DNA from: Steromphala cineraria
Taxonomy: Eukaryota > Mollusca > Gastropoda > Trochida > Trochidae
Assembly (NCBI GenBank): GCA_916613615.1
Contig: OU744730.1
Coordinates: 29,200,882-29,264,881 of the forward strand
Direction: 5' to 3'
DNA length: 64,000 bases
Both the position numbers and the translations under genes were made by a program. Shown piece by piece: positions 1 through 12,590 of this stretch (within the stretch, counting starts at the first letter, position 1; every line of letters starts with the position of its first letter). The notes beneath the pieces are model-generated. The model worked only from the letters and a program-made list of their open reading frames with translations. It ran no database searches and was not told where the DNA came from.

Positions 1-76
1 AGGTAATCTTTTATTTGAGCTATTGAGAGATTGATGAAAGTGGAACAGATACGATTTGATCATGTCCGTCACTGTG
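1..76. repeat. Short repeat shared with 8502-8577
   Basis: These 76 bases recur almost unchanged at 8502-8577, starting AGGTAATCTTTTATTTGAGC and ending CACTGT, after which the two loci diverge. It is probably the edge of the same old duplication seen at 1738-2957 and 8825-10026. No coding potential seen. Confidence 0.85.
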
Positions 77-1102
77 GGATAAGTGAGATTGATGCTTTGT
101 AAATAAAGAAAGAATATAATTTGGTTGTGACTATTAAATAATATGTTTCATTATTTGATAGATCAAACACAACGACTTCTGAAAAAGGTTCTGTGTCATC
201 ATTAGATATTTCTATGTACTACATTTGAATCATCTCTAGTTTTACATGTGATTCGTTCTTAAAAATAGCCATACGCTAATTTCATATCATAATGCATGTC
301 AACGGGAAGAACAAAATAATGTTCATCTGATAATAATTCTGAAAGCAAGGAGGTTATATTCAAAAGAAGTATAGTTAAAAGTGAATTTTCAATCCAAAAG
401 ACAGATGAATGTACAATATTCAAAAGAAATGATGATCACAACCTATCAAAGATTGCTGTGACTATTACAAATGAGATTGTTTAGTCATTATTGGAGAAAA
501 AATTGTCAATTATTATTAACAGTTTCACGTCAACAACATTCATGTAACTGATTTGATGTACATATATTTATTTTCGTGAAACGGATTCGGCACAATCTGT
601 CTATCTTATCAAGCTCTCTCCACAGTATTTACAGTTCACATATACTTTGTGTATACAATCAAAATGAAACCATATAATACAAAAGATACAGAGACAGAAA
701 TAAAAGGTTAAGAGAGTTGCAGTGCTATAATATATAAATGCACATGTTTGAATATGACTCACAATTTAATAAATCTTGATTGTCATCAGAACTAAGGTAA
801 TGTCTAAGGGCATGCTCCCTAAGGTTACATTTACTATATTACCTAATAACATACAACATAAAACTTAAATAATGGACAATCAAAAATCAAAGGCACAGCT
901 TGGATTGCAGACTAAACATATTCAAAATAAATCTAATTGACTACATGTATGCGTAAGTCCGGTGTGTAAACTATTTACATTTGAAAAAAATTCTGATGCT
1001 GGTTTTGAAGATTTTTTAAGGTATCGTTTGAAATGAGAGATAGATGGAGAGCTTCTTGTTTCTAAGGGTAGAATTGCCATAATGTCGAAGGAGAGATTAT
1101 AA
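77..1102. other. AT-rich non-coding stretch, nothing recognised
   Basis: No open reading frame with coding character, no RNA gene and no clear repeat boundary was recognised. The 69-codon minus-strand frame at 922-1131 has a composition like its surroundings and no recognisable motif. Confidence 0.5.
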
Positions 1103-1469
1103 CCTACGAGGGCAGTCTTATCGAGGTTCATATTTTTTGTATGTTGCCCAATGGCAAAATATCACTTTTTCATTGTGACGTCACGTTATAAACATTACTT
1201 TGACGTCACGGTTCACCTATGACGACACAATCTCTATGGGCCGGCGGGGGCTAGTCCGCCTATGCAGAAAAGTAGATCTTTAGTAATTTATTCAATTTTA
1301 GGATTACGGTAATAAACAGAATATCATATTCGTGCCCATGACATACTATATTTACGACACTCGTGCCTAAATACACATGTATCAGTATATCCCTCACTCT
1401 CGCTCGGGAAATACCAATATTTAGCCACTCGTGTCGTAAACATAGTATGTCATGGACACTCATATACTA
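1103..1469 (+). repeat. Dispersed repeat with TGACGTCAC motifs
   Basis: The segment from CCTACGAGGGCAG to about GTCATGGACACTCATATAC is repeated in the opposite orientation at 63052-63352. Both copies carry TGACGTCAC near one end and a CTCGCTCGG/GAGCGAGG stretch near the other. Related pieces with the same TGACGTCAC occur near 37770 and 43900. It looks like a non-autonomous interspersed repeat; its class was not determined. Confidence 0.6.
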
Positions 1470-1737
1470 TTCTCTATTTAATTCTTGAAACATGTTTATT
1501 CAAAATTTGGCCTTATATATACACTTTATAAATCATAGCATTTCGTTTTCCGATTTAAAAGATACTTTCCTCAGGGAACTAATCCAGCAACTTCCTTGAA
1601 CATGTTTTCAATATGACAAGACCATTTGCAGTCAAAACAGAAAGTTAGTCCAAGGTGCTTGTGACTTTCAGCTTGTTTTATCAAACTTCTATACTGCATG
1701 ATCAATTCAACATATTATACATGTATGAAGTCATCAT

Positions 1738-2957
1738 CGTCCATCTTAACAAGGACTTATTAAAATATATCATTGTAAGGTCCCCAACTTCTGACCTTGA
1801 TGTGAGGGAAAGACAACTTCAAGTTCATGAATATTGTTTTTTCTTTATGCCTAGGTTCATGCTTACTGGATTTCTCGTTTTGCATTTTGCATGTATAGTT
1901 TAGACATAACCATTTGTTGTTTTGACTGAATGTCCATGAATGATTTTGCATGCTGATAGCTATACACCGTGGTTGTTTGTAGTTCTTCCCTCAGTTTATT
2001 TAATTATGTCATTACCTTCAAAGATAGCTGAAAGCATCGCATCAAACTTTGACAACTAATCATATTAAACCTGTCATACACACATTTAAGTTAATTATCA
2101 GTCTCCTTGGAATTGCAAGATCCTGTGAAGTGTTCAAGTGTCCACATTAATTATATGTGGAAGCGCCTCAGAGTATTCTCAGTTGAAATCCAATATCTCG
2201 TTAGACTTTGATTTATCGCATTTAAACCGTATATTTTGTGTGGATTTCTCTTGAGTAGAGATGGTTGTCAGTGCTGTGTTGAATCTGTTTAACTCTTGTG
2301 TGCACAACCGAAAGGCAGGGTTGGCATTGAAGAATGTTTAAATTTTGATATTCGTTATGTTTAACTACTATAAAAACAACATAGTGTATCTTATTTCACA
2401 ATGCAAAACTTTTATACTATTGAAATCTAATGTTTTTCAATGTAAAATCAATAAAAACTACTTTTGCATCTAACAGTATGTCAGGAATTAACATTTTCTC
2501 CAACTATTTCCGAGCTTAAATCTTTTGTCACTGAAAATGTGTTTCCACAATGCAATTAAGTCTTTTTGTGTGCCAAAGTCCTTAAAGAAGGAAATTAAAA
2601 ATATATGTGTGCTTTCTGTTGCAAAGGCATTCAAAACAAAGTTTTCAATCTAAACCGGGGGTTCGTGTGTTTTGGATACAACTGGCATTTGTGATATTTA
2701 AAATGAAGTTATACCTCCACAATTTGAAGCACAACAGAACAATGCAATGTACACGCTCGACAGCTGTGAGTACAGTTAAAGATTGCAACAATGCACAATG
2801 TGTTTCAGGGTACATTGAAAAGGTTTTGGCATTGGTTTCAACATTTCCCTTCGTAAAGAAGACCTTGCTTGACCACTCCCATATTAGGTTCGACTGTACG
2901 TCTTGATATATTATGAAACAGGCTATGGCCTTTTGTAAAGATTACCAGAACATTCAA
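1738..2957. repeat. Duplicated block A, copy 1
   Basis: This block aligns collinearly with 8825-10026. Long conserved runs include TCCTGTGAAGTGTTCAAGT at about 2121 (9209) and the stretch at about 2830-2905 (9890-9975), with scattered substitutions and indels. The short frames inside differ between copies, and the shared tail reading LLDH.HIRFDCTS is conserved because the DNA is duplicated. Interpreted as an old segmental duplication without a recognisable gene. Confidence 0.8.
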
Positions 2958-2984
2958 GTGTCGGGAGACATATTGGTATTAGCT

Positions 2985-3520
2985 GAGTTCCCGTCGGCGT
3001 CGGCGTCGGCGTTCCTATTTCGTTTCCGGAGCATATCTCTAAAACAATGTGATCGATCATCACCAAACTTGGTATACTCGATCTCTCGATGGTCTCTCGA
3101 TATCATGTAGATGTGCCTTTTGGAAGTTATAGATTTAAAAAAAAAAAAAAATTTTTTTTTATTTCCATTGCAACAATTTGGACATAGTCTTGTTCAAGGG
3201 TAGTGTTCGTTTCCGGAGCAGATCTCTAAAACTATGAGACCGATCATCACCAAACTTGGTAAACTGTCTCTCGATATCATGTAGATGTGTCTTTTGGAGG
3301 TTATAGATATAAAAAAAAATGTTTTTTTATTATTTCCATGGCAACAATTTGGACCTAGTCTTTTTCGAAGGTAGTGTTCGTTTCCGGAGCAGATCTCTAA
3401 AACTATGTGACCGATCATCACCAAACTTGGTATACTGTCCCTCGATATCATGTAGATGTGCCTTTTGGAGGTTTGAGATTTAAAACAAATTTTTTTGTTT
3501 ATTTCCATGCAATTTTGAAT
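2985..3520. repeat. Three tandem copies of a 170-190-bp TTTCCGGAG repeat
   Basis: Three units begin CGTTTCCGGAGCA at about 3020, 3209 and 3379. Each continues with a stretch ending ATCATCACCAAACTTGGTA, a GATGTGNCTTTTGGAGGTT segment, a poly-A/T run and a TTTCCATGGCAACAATTTGG stretch. GTCGGC triplets precede the first unit. Similar units occur at 44690-44930. This style of repeat is widespread in mollusc genomes (general knowledge). Confidence 0.75.
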
Positions 3521-5373
3521 ATTTAATGGTTAATAGGTTATTTATTCAAGTTGAATTATACAGAGAACATTAATGGTGCTTTATGATAGTATTGTTTAGA
3601 GGGTTGGAGCATTTGAGGAAGGGGGAGACATCTGCTTTTACGGGTAAAAACACTTTCTAGTTCTACCTTGGGCTACAGACAAAAATGTTTAAACTTAAAA
3701 TAAGATGTAGTGATATATCCAATCACAATGAATACGTTTGCTGTTTACGATAGATAAGAAAATCACATCTTTTGTTCAGATTTAGCAACCCAATTCCACA
3801 TTGACAACTTTATCAATACAGTTCTCGATGACAATTACAAGAGCTATCCACGATCAATATTTTTCATTTCACAAACATCAATTGGTATTGAAGAGCTTTC
3901 ACACTGATGTTATGCTAGAGTAAACAAACGATTTTCTCCCGCGATTCTGATTGTCATATACCAATTGGTTATATTGGGAAATGTCCCTTGTAAGAAAGCT
4001 CATTCTATAGTATAGATCCAATTGTCTTTTCCTTCTTGATAGCAAATCGATTGGGGTCAAGAAATATTCACATCAATATAGATAGATGCTTGTTTTTGTA
4101 TAGGATAGTATTTTGTGATATATTGATATCTTTGATAACTTAGACAAAATAGTCTAAACCGAAAAGGACCATAGCAAGGTTTTTGATGCCCTAAAATGCC
4201 AAAGTTAATGTTGCTAAAAGTACGATTTTCAAATATCTCAATACTATTGTTCATATCTAAAAGTAATCAATAATAGGGTGAAAACTACTCACTGCCGTGT
4301 GTGACAATCTTTCATTCATTCATGTATGAGTTCAAAATGGATTATTATAGCTAAACTGAATTATGTATGCTCGTAAAGATGATTCGTTATGTATTCTAGA
4401 TTATTACCCACGTGGTACTTCGTAAAGGGGTTTCTAAACAATGTATTACGACAGGTATGGTTCATAACACTTTTCAGTGATTTCATTGGCTAGCGGTGAA
4501 CTTTGACATTAACCGGACTACTTCATTCATTCATAAAACGTGTTTTCATCACAAATTTTGAATGACAGATTGAGTCTGATTCACACTTCTAACTTTCAGT
4601 TTACCTTATGAATCTTACCCACCGTAATGATAAGGAATAAATGGGAGGATAAAACAAAAGCAATAAGAAATGTAACTAATGTCTCGAGGCTAGTTTATGA
4701 AAAAAAGGTTTTGAATTGAGTACAAAAATGCTTGTGAATTTGCTCCGTGATGCTATAAAATTGCACAGAATTGCATTGCTTGTTATCTATAGTACATAAA
4801 CACAACCAATTACACTTTTGACAATATTTTACCAAAATTAAGCGTGTTTCAACAATGATACTCATCTTAAAATTACTTTAAAAGCGGTTGTTTATAAATT
4901 TTGACGAACAGATACAGGCAAATGGCGGCCGCCATGACATGCAGTTGATTAAAGAAGGATAATTCTGACCTGTTTTGGCGTAGCGAGATTTTATTTTCAC
5001 GTACGCTTCGTTAATGACTAATGCTTATTACTTACATTTAGTCACACTTTGATTAAAACGTAGGATAGAATTTAGAAATGCGAATATTTAACGTCGCAAT
5101 ATTATAATCTTTGAGGCTGTGACGTGGTTGGATATTCATCCACTGTTCCGGATATTTGAAACTGTATCAGCTCGTGTTGATATATTTGATATCTGAAGAC
5201 ACTTGGGTGAGATTCTTTATAAATTACTTATATAACGATCTTCAGTGCCTTAAAACCCAATATCTACATTGCTGCCAAAAAATAAACAACTGTTTCATAT
5301 CTTTGAACCAACAACATTGTCTTATAGTATCAGCCGTAATACTTGAAATGTAATAAAATAAAATGAGACAGAT
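3521..5373. other. Non-coding stretch, nothing recognised
   Basis: AT-rich sequence with no supported gene. The 65-codon frames at 4057-4254 and 5156-5353 have no recognisable motif, no plausible splice context and background-like composition. Confidence 0.45.
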
Positions 5374-5589
5374 TCATACACAATCAATGAAGAGCCAACA
5401 CCACACTGTCATCTTCAAGGACAGTCCATTCAGTCTAGCTTGCAGCCTTAAGGAGAGACAAGGTTCGTCATTAGAATCATACCCATGATGCTCTGCTTCC
5501 TCATAGAAGCCAGACTGCTTCAGAACCATTATATATGGTACTCCTCTGGGACTCTTGGTAACGGTGACCGTAGCAGTGTTGATAGCCAT
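5374..5589 (-). CDS. Possible small coding exon, unknown function
   Basis: A 71-codon frame starts at ATG 5589 and has a more balanced base composition than its AT-rich surroundings. The peptide starts MAINTATVTVTKSPRGVPYI and continues with a polar, acidic stretch (YEEAEHHGYDSNDEP, about residues 29-43). No family is recognised. If real it is more likely a first exon than a whole protein, because the last 15 residues (tryptophan- and cysteine-rich) look like read-through into an intron or another frame. No clear TATA box or convincing splice donor was identified. It could equally be chance or a relic. Confidence 0.25.
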   Translation of the reverse strand: MAINTATVTVTKSPRGVPYIMVLKQSGFYEEAEHHGYDSNDEPCLSLRLQARLNGLSLKMTVWCWLFIDCV

Positions 5590-6079
5590 GGCCTAGTTCG
5601 TTACTTTGACGTGATAGGGTTCAACTGAAATCTTATGGGTGATTCAACTCTAACGAATATGATAATTCATCCTTCGTTTTATCACAGAAAATATTTTTTG
5701 GATAATAAGATACTTTCAGTTACCAAGTTACCATTTGTCGATTAAGTAATAGATACATCCACACTTCCTGAGCTGTATCGCTCAATTCAAACAGGAGGTG
5801 TATTGATGGATGCACCGAGGGAAGTGTGGGTGTATCCGACTTATACCCCACTCCGGTTATATTTGACGAAAACGAGCTGTCCACTATTCTTGATGTATAT
5901 ATGTCTTTACCTAACTTGTTTGAAAGAAACTTAACAATACCTCTTCTAATTACGTTTTTAATAACCATATACCGACTTCATTTGGTTAAAGTTTGATACA
6001 AACTTCTGCTTATACATAGGCTTAGATAGGAAAATATAACAATCTAGACATGACTCAACAAAAAATGACCACTACTTCT
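5590..6079. other. Non-coding stretch, nothing recognised
   Basis: No gene, RNA or repeat boundary recognised. The 82-codon minus frame at 5720-5968 has no motif. Confidence 0.4.
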
Positions 6080-6155
6080 ATCAATCCTCATTAGCTCAGT
6101 TGATAGAGGCGTTGCATCACAACATAAAGGCCCCTGGTTCGATTCCCACTTTGAT
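6080..6155 (+). repeat. tRNA-like head of a SINE or decayed tRNA
   Basis: The sequence contains an A-box-like TAGCTCAGTTGATAGAG and, about 45 bases later, a B-box-like GGTTCGATTCC, the internal RNA polymerase III promoter elements of tRNAs. The flanks do not fold into a clean acceptor stem and the T-arm pairing is poor, so a working tRNA is unlikely. A tRNA-derived SINE head or tRNA pseudogene is preferred. The long minus-strand frame across it (6091-6441) is taken as chance. Confidence 0.55.
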
Positions 6156-8501
6156 CGTTAACATTTCTCAAAAAGATAAAATCCTGAATTTTACTCTGTT
6201 GATTTGCAAATGTTAAAGTTCTCTTCACCTGAGTTAATGCCGGTGTGCAATACAAAGTAGGTGTATTAGAAAATTGAGGTCTATCGTTCAATACACCTTC
6301 AGTTAGAACAAAAGAAACCATAGCAACGAGAGCGGAAGTGGGGAATAACTTAATATTGCACGTTGTGTAATGTAAACATATTTCTAATAGATAAATAGGA
6401 CATGGGTCGAAAAACATACCACGTATATAAATAACTGTCAATTACAAGAATTTCAAGGAACTTTAATATAAACAATAAGATAAACAAATGCGAACAAGCA
6501 ACGTGCGTTTAGGAGGTTTTTATCCAACAGGTGCAATTTTGTTATGAAGGTATGGACAGATTTATTTGTTTGAAATGGTTTAAACATATTCCATTTCAGA
6601 AATGAAACGGGATTGGCATATGATGCTAATGTTAATGCCACTCTCTAACAAAATATTTATGTTGATATAATTGTGACGTACAGATGAAGAGCAGTAAATA
6701 CACATTTACAGAGACAATATTGAAACCATGATGATTGACAATTTACATTATAGGAATTGGATTATTTAAGCCTTTCATTCATATATTTTTAGATGATAAA
6801 AACATGAAATATTTTTAGGTATAAATCATAATAGTTAATCGATTTAAGTAGAATCTGCAAATCTCTCTTGGGAATCTTTATAACAGGGATCATTTTTCAA
6901 GCATATAGATCTGTCTCAAATGATCCTAGAAAACACAGTAGTAAAGGGTGACAATTTCTACCTTGGATTTAGTCCTGCCTCATAACTGCGTATCACAATG
7001 GAGCATTTTATAAATTCTAGGCCCCTATTCTGAAAGTCTACATTGACTGAATACATATATGAAACGAAAAGCCTAAGGAAATTTAATTTAAGGTACAGTA
7101 ATTGTTTCAAATATTTCAAAGACTAAATCTGTATTGACTGTACATTGATTTGCGATACATAATCTTTAAGGAACAGAATAGGAATCATTGCATAAAAGTG
7201 TTGCTAACGTTCTTGCATTTTGATAAAAATCGTAATTTGACAGTAGATCGTTTTTTCTCTTCGAAATCACTGTAATGCCCAAAATAAATTAATATGTACA
7301 TCACTAAATGTAGTTAAAAGTGTTTTGGAAAAAGACAAGCTATGTTGTTACATCAGCTGTGATGCTGTGGGTTTATTGTGCTTTGCTGACTCGCATCAGA
7401 CTTCACAAATGTGTTAATTTATCAGGTGGTTGATTGTCTACAATTAAGATTATAATTTCTATAAATTTCTTTTATTCATTTCACCTTCATTAATTAAAAT
7501 ATAACAAAAAATTCATCTATTTGGGAAAAGACACAGTATATACTTACTATATACCTATATACTTGTAGGTTTGGTACCAAGGTCAAACGGAGACTATTTT
7601 ACAACAGTGATTTATGAAAGTTAAGATCCTACTGAAAGTGGATGCTTTGCAGGGGAGAATCGCTGGCTTATTATGATATAATTAGACGAATATAGTTGGC
7701 TATATTCCATTATCCTTTTCTGCTAAGAATACATTTTATCTAACGATGTCCATGTCCGAGAGAAGCAATCAATAGGTTCCATTCACAAACATCAACACAT
7801 ATGACAGATTGTCAAAATCAATAATGCCACGATACAATCATAACGCATCATTAGTTGATTGTGATAATACCATCTCCTCTATTCACACGGTATATTTCAT
7901 CAATACGGTCTTTATATTTCTCTGTCGACAGAGGGGAGGATCTAATTTGTTGTTATCATTTGGTAATTGTTGAGATATTGTCAATATTGAAAGACGTTCA
8001 ACAGCTTTCAATAATTCAAAGAAATGTGTTAAAATTCAATTAAACTGTAATTGTGAGGATACAAGTAAACAATTATTCCTCTGAAAAACTAAAAGAAAAG
8101 TAATTATGAAAAAAAACGTGTATCCTTTAGGTTTACAAATACTTTTACCCTCCGAGTAATCTTGCTTTTGAAGAGTTTTTGTAACATTAACTTTCATTCA
8201 TTTTAAATAACTCCATTCAACAATGAAAGCAGACTACAGCACGCAACGGATTAAGCGGTAACAGAGATAGAAGATTACATCACATTTTCTGTTCTCAAAG
8301 GGTATTAAACCGACGAGATGCGTGTCTATTGGGTTGCATATGGATGTGATCAGACAAGAGACATTATACCGACAAGTCGAATTTGTTGAATCAATGTTAA
8401 TTTTATAGGCCATTTAAATCTGCTAAGTGCCTCAATTGAACAAATAGTATTACGATGCATGATTCAATCATCTTTTTCTTCTAATATCAATGAAATTACT
8501 T
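6156..8501. other. Non-coding stretch, nothing recognised
   Basis: AT-rich, with many stops in all frames. No gene, structured RNA or well-bounded repeat was recognised. Confidence 0.4.
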
Positions 8502-8577
8502 AGGTAATCTTTTATTTGAGCTATTGAGAGATTGATGAAAGTGGAACAGATACGATTTGATAATGTCCGTCACTGTC
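8502..8577. repeat. Second copy of the 1-76 repeat
   Basis: Near-identical to positions 1-76 in the same orientation, about 8.5 kb downstream. Confidence 0.85.
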
Positions 8578-8824
8578 AAAAAAGTAATTTTGTAAAATAA
8601 GAAATAATACCCTAATCTATTGTGTTCGATTTTGTTTAAAGCAGAATTAATGTCAATAAACTCATTCATGTAAATGTATTTCTTCGAGAACAAAATAATA
8701 TATGTCTTATAAAGCCCAACATGCTAGAGGGTTGTGGAAGACAATGCCGGTGATATTTAATTAGCTTAGAAATTTCATATTTGGAGAACAGTTTCATTTG
8801 TTCTATTTAGTACTGTCCCTATGT

Positions 8825-10026
8825 CGTCCATCTTGACAAGGACGTGTTAAAATATAACATTGTAAGGTCCTCAACTTATGACCTTGAAATTCATTTTCAA
8901 AAGACCTGTGAGGGAAACTACAAGTTAATAAATAATATTCAGCCTATGCGCCTAGGTTCATGTTGTCTTTTTGTTTTGATCTTTGAATGTATCATTAAGA
9001 TATACCCATTCTTTGCTTTGTCTGACTATTCATAAATGATTTTGGTTGCTGAGAGCTGTGCACAGTGTTCGTTTGTAGTTCCTTTCTCATTTTATTTAAT
9101 TATGTCATTACCTTCAAAGATAGCTGAAAGCATCGCATCAAACTTTGACAACTAATCATATTAAACCTGTCATACACACATTTAATTTAATTATTAGTCT
9201 CCTTGGAATTGCAAGATCCTGTGAAGTGTTCAAGTATCCCCATTGATTATATGTGGAAGCGTCTCGGAATATTCTCAGTTGATATCAAATATCTCGTTAG
9301 ACTTTGATTTCATCACATTACAACCGTATTGGTTGTCAGTGTTGTTGTGTTGGATCTGTTTAACTGTTGTGCACAAAACTGACAAGCAGGGTTTGCATTG
9401 AAAAAGGAATTATATTCTTTAAGTTTAACTACTATAAAACAGTGAAGTGTCTCATATTTCACAAAGCAATGCAGGTATACTATAAAAATGCAATGTTTTT
9501 CAATGTAACATTAAAAATAACCCTTTTGCATCAAACAGTATTTCAGGAATTACCATTTTCTCCAACCATTTCCGAGCTTAACTCCTTTGTCAGTGAAAAT
9601 ATGTTTCCACGATGCACGATCCACGAAGTATGTTTTTCTGCTAAAGTCCTTAAAGAACGAAATTAAAAATATATGTGCGCTTTCTGTTGCAAAGGCATTC
9701 AAAACTAAGTTTTCAATCTAAACGGGGGTTCTGGTGGTTTGAATACAACTGGCATTGTTGATATTTAAAGTGAAGTTATGCCACCACAATTTGAAGTGCA
9801 ACAGAACAATGCGATGCTCGACAGCAGTGAGCACAGCTATTTTTTAAAGATTGCAACAATGCTCAATGAGTTTCAGTGTACATTGAAAAGGTTTTTGGCA
9901 TTGGTTTCAACATTTTCCTTCGTAAAGAAGACCTTGCTTGACCACACCCATATTCGTTTCGACTGTACGTCTTGAATTATTATGAAACATGCTATGGCCT
10001 TTTGGAAAGATTATCAGAACATTCAA
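8825..10026. repeat. Duplicated block A, copy 2
   Basis: Collinear with 1738-2957. The homology ends where copy 1 runs into the TTTCCGGAG repeat array, so that array probably arrived in copy 1 after the duplication or marks its boundary. Confidence 0.8.
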
Positions 10027-10944
10027 AGACATTATAACTTTTGTCTAGTCTTTGGGGTGCGCATTTAAAGCCAAAAGTTTCCCTACAATATATTGATGTT
10101 TTGACACACACCATTTGTTCTGTTATGTTTACATGCAGATTTTATATGACAATATGTGTTTCACAATATTTTCCTAACTCTTGGCACAACCCCCAATATC
10201 AAATGTTTAAATCTGTTTTCAGCTATGCCTTACTTCGTTTGAGTAATATATAGTATTACTACTGGTTGATCGTGATTGTTGATTTTCTTTTTTTCTTTGT
10301 AAATACTGATTAATCTTACACAAATAACTAACAAATGTAGCTACTTCTGTAAATGACCTTGACAATCAGGAAATTAAATTTCATAACCCTGATCGTAGAT
10401 TCTTTCCAAAAATGACATTATAAGTTATTTTTGCTTCAAAACAAGATATTTGATAATACTAGAGAACATTTAAAGTATGTTTTTCTTATCTAATGTTATT
10501 GCTTTTTATGTTCTTATCTGGCGTTTCTGCATTCAGTATCACACAAGCAGCTGATAGCAAAATCTATTTGCTTATTTACCGCAAGAATCATTGAAGAAAT
10601 TTCTTATGAACAGTTTGAAACTGACTTACCTAGACAATGATTCATTGTTAACGTAGACCTGACTCTATTTGTATAAACGCAAACACAAGGAGTTTATACT
10701 TTCAGTTACAGGTATAGGAGGATATAATCCGGTCAAATGTCCCAGTCATGTCCAACGTAAGGAAACTGCATATCGCTATAATGAAACGTTAATCTGACTT
10801 ATTAAAAAGTTCGTTCCTACATGATCAGATGCCATTGGAGTAAATTGTTTAGGAACTTGAGCAGCTGTACTCTTCACATTGAGTACTTGATTTTATACAA
10901 TGTCAAATACGCAGATGTCGCATTCGATTTAAGTTACATTACAG
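10027..10944. other. Non-coding stretch, nothing recognised
   Basis: No supported gene or repeat; only short chance frames. Confidence 0.4.
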
Positions 10945-11042
10945 GAATAATAAGCAGTGTTCCTTACTATCTCAGACCCATTATTCTCATGTTTTAGACA
11001 ATTTCTTGTCCAGACTGCAATCCGTATGGCAAGGGAAGATAG

Positions 11043-11222
11043 CACGGAGCTGATATCGATGGCAAGGGACTGTTTAGTTACACAGATAAATGTGAACTGC
11101 AGCTGACAACGGGTTCCAAGGATAAATGGATGTTTCGAGTGATTGACATGACTATTATGAGCTGTCTTGTGTCGGTCAAGATCTGCGACAGATATGACCC
11201 TACAGGGAAAATTCCTCCACTG
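11043..11222 (+). pseudogene. CUB-like domain exon, probably decaying
   Basis: The frame starting after a TAG at 11040-11042 reads 60 codons to 11222 and is followed at once by a canonical-looking donor, GTAAGC. The peptide has CUB-like spacing: KCELQLTT, then DKWMFRVIDM, then SCLVSVKICDRYDP. The family pattern of a cysteine, a hydrophobic strand, a second cysteine and an I-x-D turn is recognisable. The upstream part (CNPYGKG, about 11017-11037) is in the same frame but separated by the TAG, and a TTTTAG acceptor lies at about 10992-10997. Either the TAG is disabling or a frame correction lies upstream. The paralogous copy at 18635-18800 is clearly degenerate. No neighbouring exons were identified, so a whole gene is not supported. 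Confidence 0.45.
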
Positions 11223-11989
11223 GTAAGCATTCTCCATGGGCTGATTCCTTTTAGCAGAGACTGGTGGAGATACAAGGGGGATTGATAAACAGTAAATAGT
11301 CCCTGAATGTCCTGAATGTTTCTCTGTTAAAGTTGGGCAAAATTGGGATAGAAATAGGGCTTGTCTTAATAAATGCTCATGAATTGACAGGCCACCATTT
11401 CAAAACACACAATTTAGAATACATTATTGTAAATCGCGGATCATAGTTGACATTAAATAATGCAACTTCTTACTTGGCACGTGGTTTAGTCATTGATATC
11501 ACATCACTGACAATAGGCATTTCAAGTGATTCGCAATATGTCTAACAGACACGATATCATTGATATCGTGATGTATGTTAATACACATGTTATATCTGCA
11601 GTCAATCATCATTGACTTAACATTATGAAGTTCCTGACATCACAAGTAGTCTAGTCATTGACACCATCTAATGTTTTGGTACCATAGACAGGACACCTAT
11701 CAAACATAAAATTTACATAAAATAATCATCATTGGCGGTGCATGTGCTATTTGTACTGTCTGATATAATTATTGATGCTTCATGTACTATATCATATTAT
11801 TTTCTCATTGGTAAAACTTCATTTAAAACTTGACAGCGTAATTAGACTATTTGACTCTGGACTATTTGACAGCGTAATGAAATGGTATTTTATTGACAGT
11901 GGAATGTACAATATGACATAAACTAAGAAGAAACTTGATTTATTGACAATTGAATCTATTCACATGTACAAATTAGCATTTCCAATCAA
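11223..11989. other. Non-coding stretch; palindrome near 11548-11568
   Basis: No gene seen. CACGATATCA and TGATATCGTG form a perfect 10-bp inverted repeat around one base in a region rich in ATCATTGAC-like motifs. Confidence 0.4.
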
Positions 11990-12590
11990 GGGATTACTTT
12001 ACCCTCTATTTATTAACTTTGGTTCGTTCACTCTGATGAATAACCGCTGCATTCTAGACTCCTTGTGACAGCAGCCAGTTTAATGAATTGATTTCATAAA
12101 TTCACCAGTCTCAATCGTGACCCTGGGCATCACAATATGGACGCCATAGAGTAGAGACATTATCACATTATCTAAACTTATGCTCGTCGCCATCTGGGGC
12201 AAAATATTCTCTGTTAACGTTGACAGATGTGATCCACTATTAAGATGTCAGTGATTAATTCTGGTTTAAAAATAAGTCCTACGAACATTAAGTACACTCT
12301 TTATGATTTTTTTATCAATGAAAAGTAATCAAGTGTTTAATGTGAAAAGTGTGCAATTGTTCTTATTGCTTTATCGCTGCAATGACATTTGTTTTCATAT
12401 CAAATGGGTCTCTACTTCATGAACTAATACAACTACACCACCACCATACCGGACATAATTCACTTAGGTGTGATTTGGCGATATCGATTTCCTAAACGAT
12501 ACAATCTTGATGCATATTTGCAGAACAGACACCACGACTGGCATGATATGTGTATTCTCAAGTGAATAGTACTAACCAATCAATAATAAC

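Larger units (their letters stand above)
10945..12590. repeat. Duplicated block B, copy 1 (contains CUB-like exon)
   Basis: Several stretches match 18625-20860 in order: about 10968-11140 with 18640-18800, 11990-12180 with 19960-20140, and 12430-12575 with 20720-20860. Many indels indicate an old duplication. Only this copy keeps an open CUB-like frame. Confidence 0.65.

Noticed and set aside
2607..2906. 99-codon frame with a tail shared with the frame at 9778-9975
   Set aside because: The tail similarity comes from duplicated block A; the rest of the frames does not match, and no protein family is recognisable.
6091..6441. 116-codon minus-strand frame as a protein gene
   Set aside because: It overlaps a tRNA-like element antisense, has no motif and no conserved partner.
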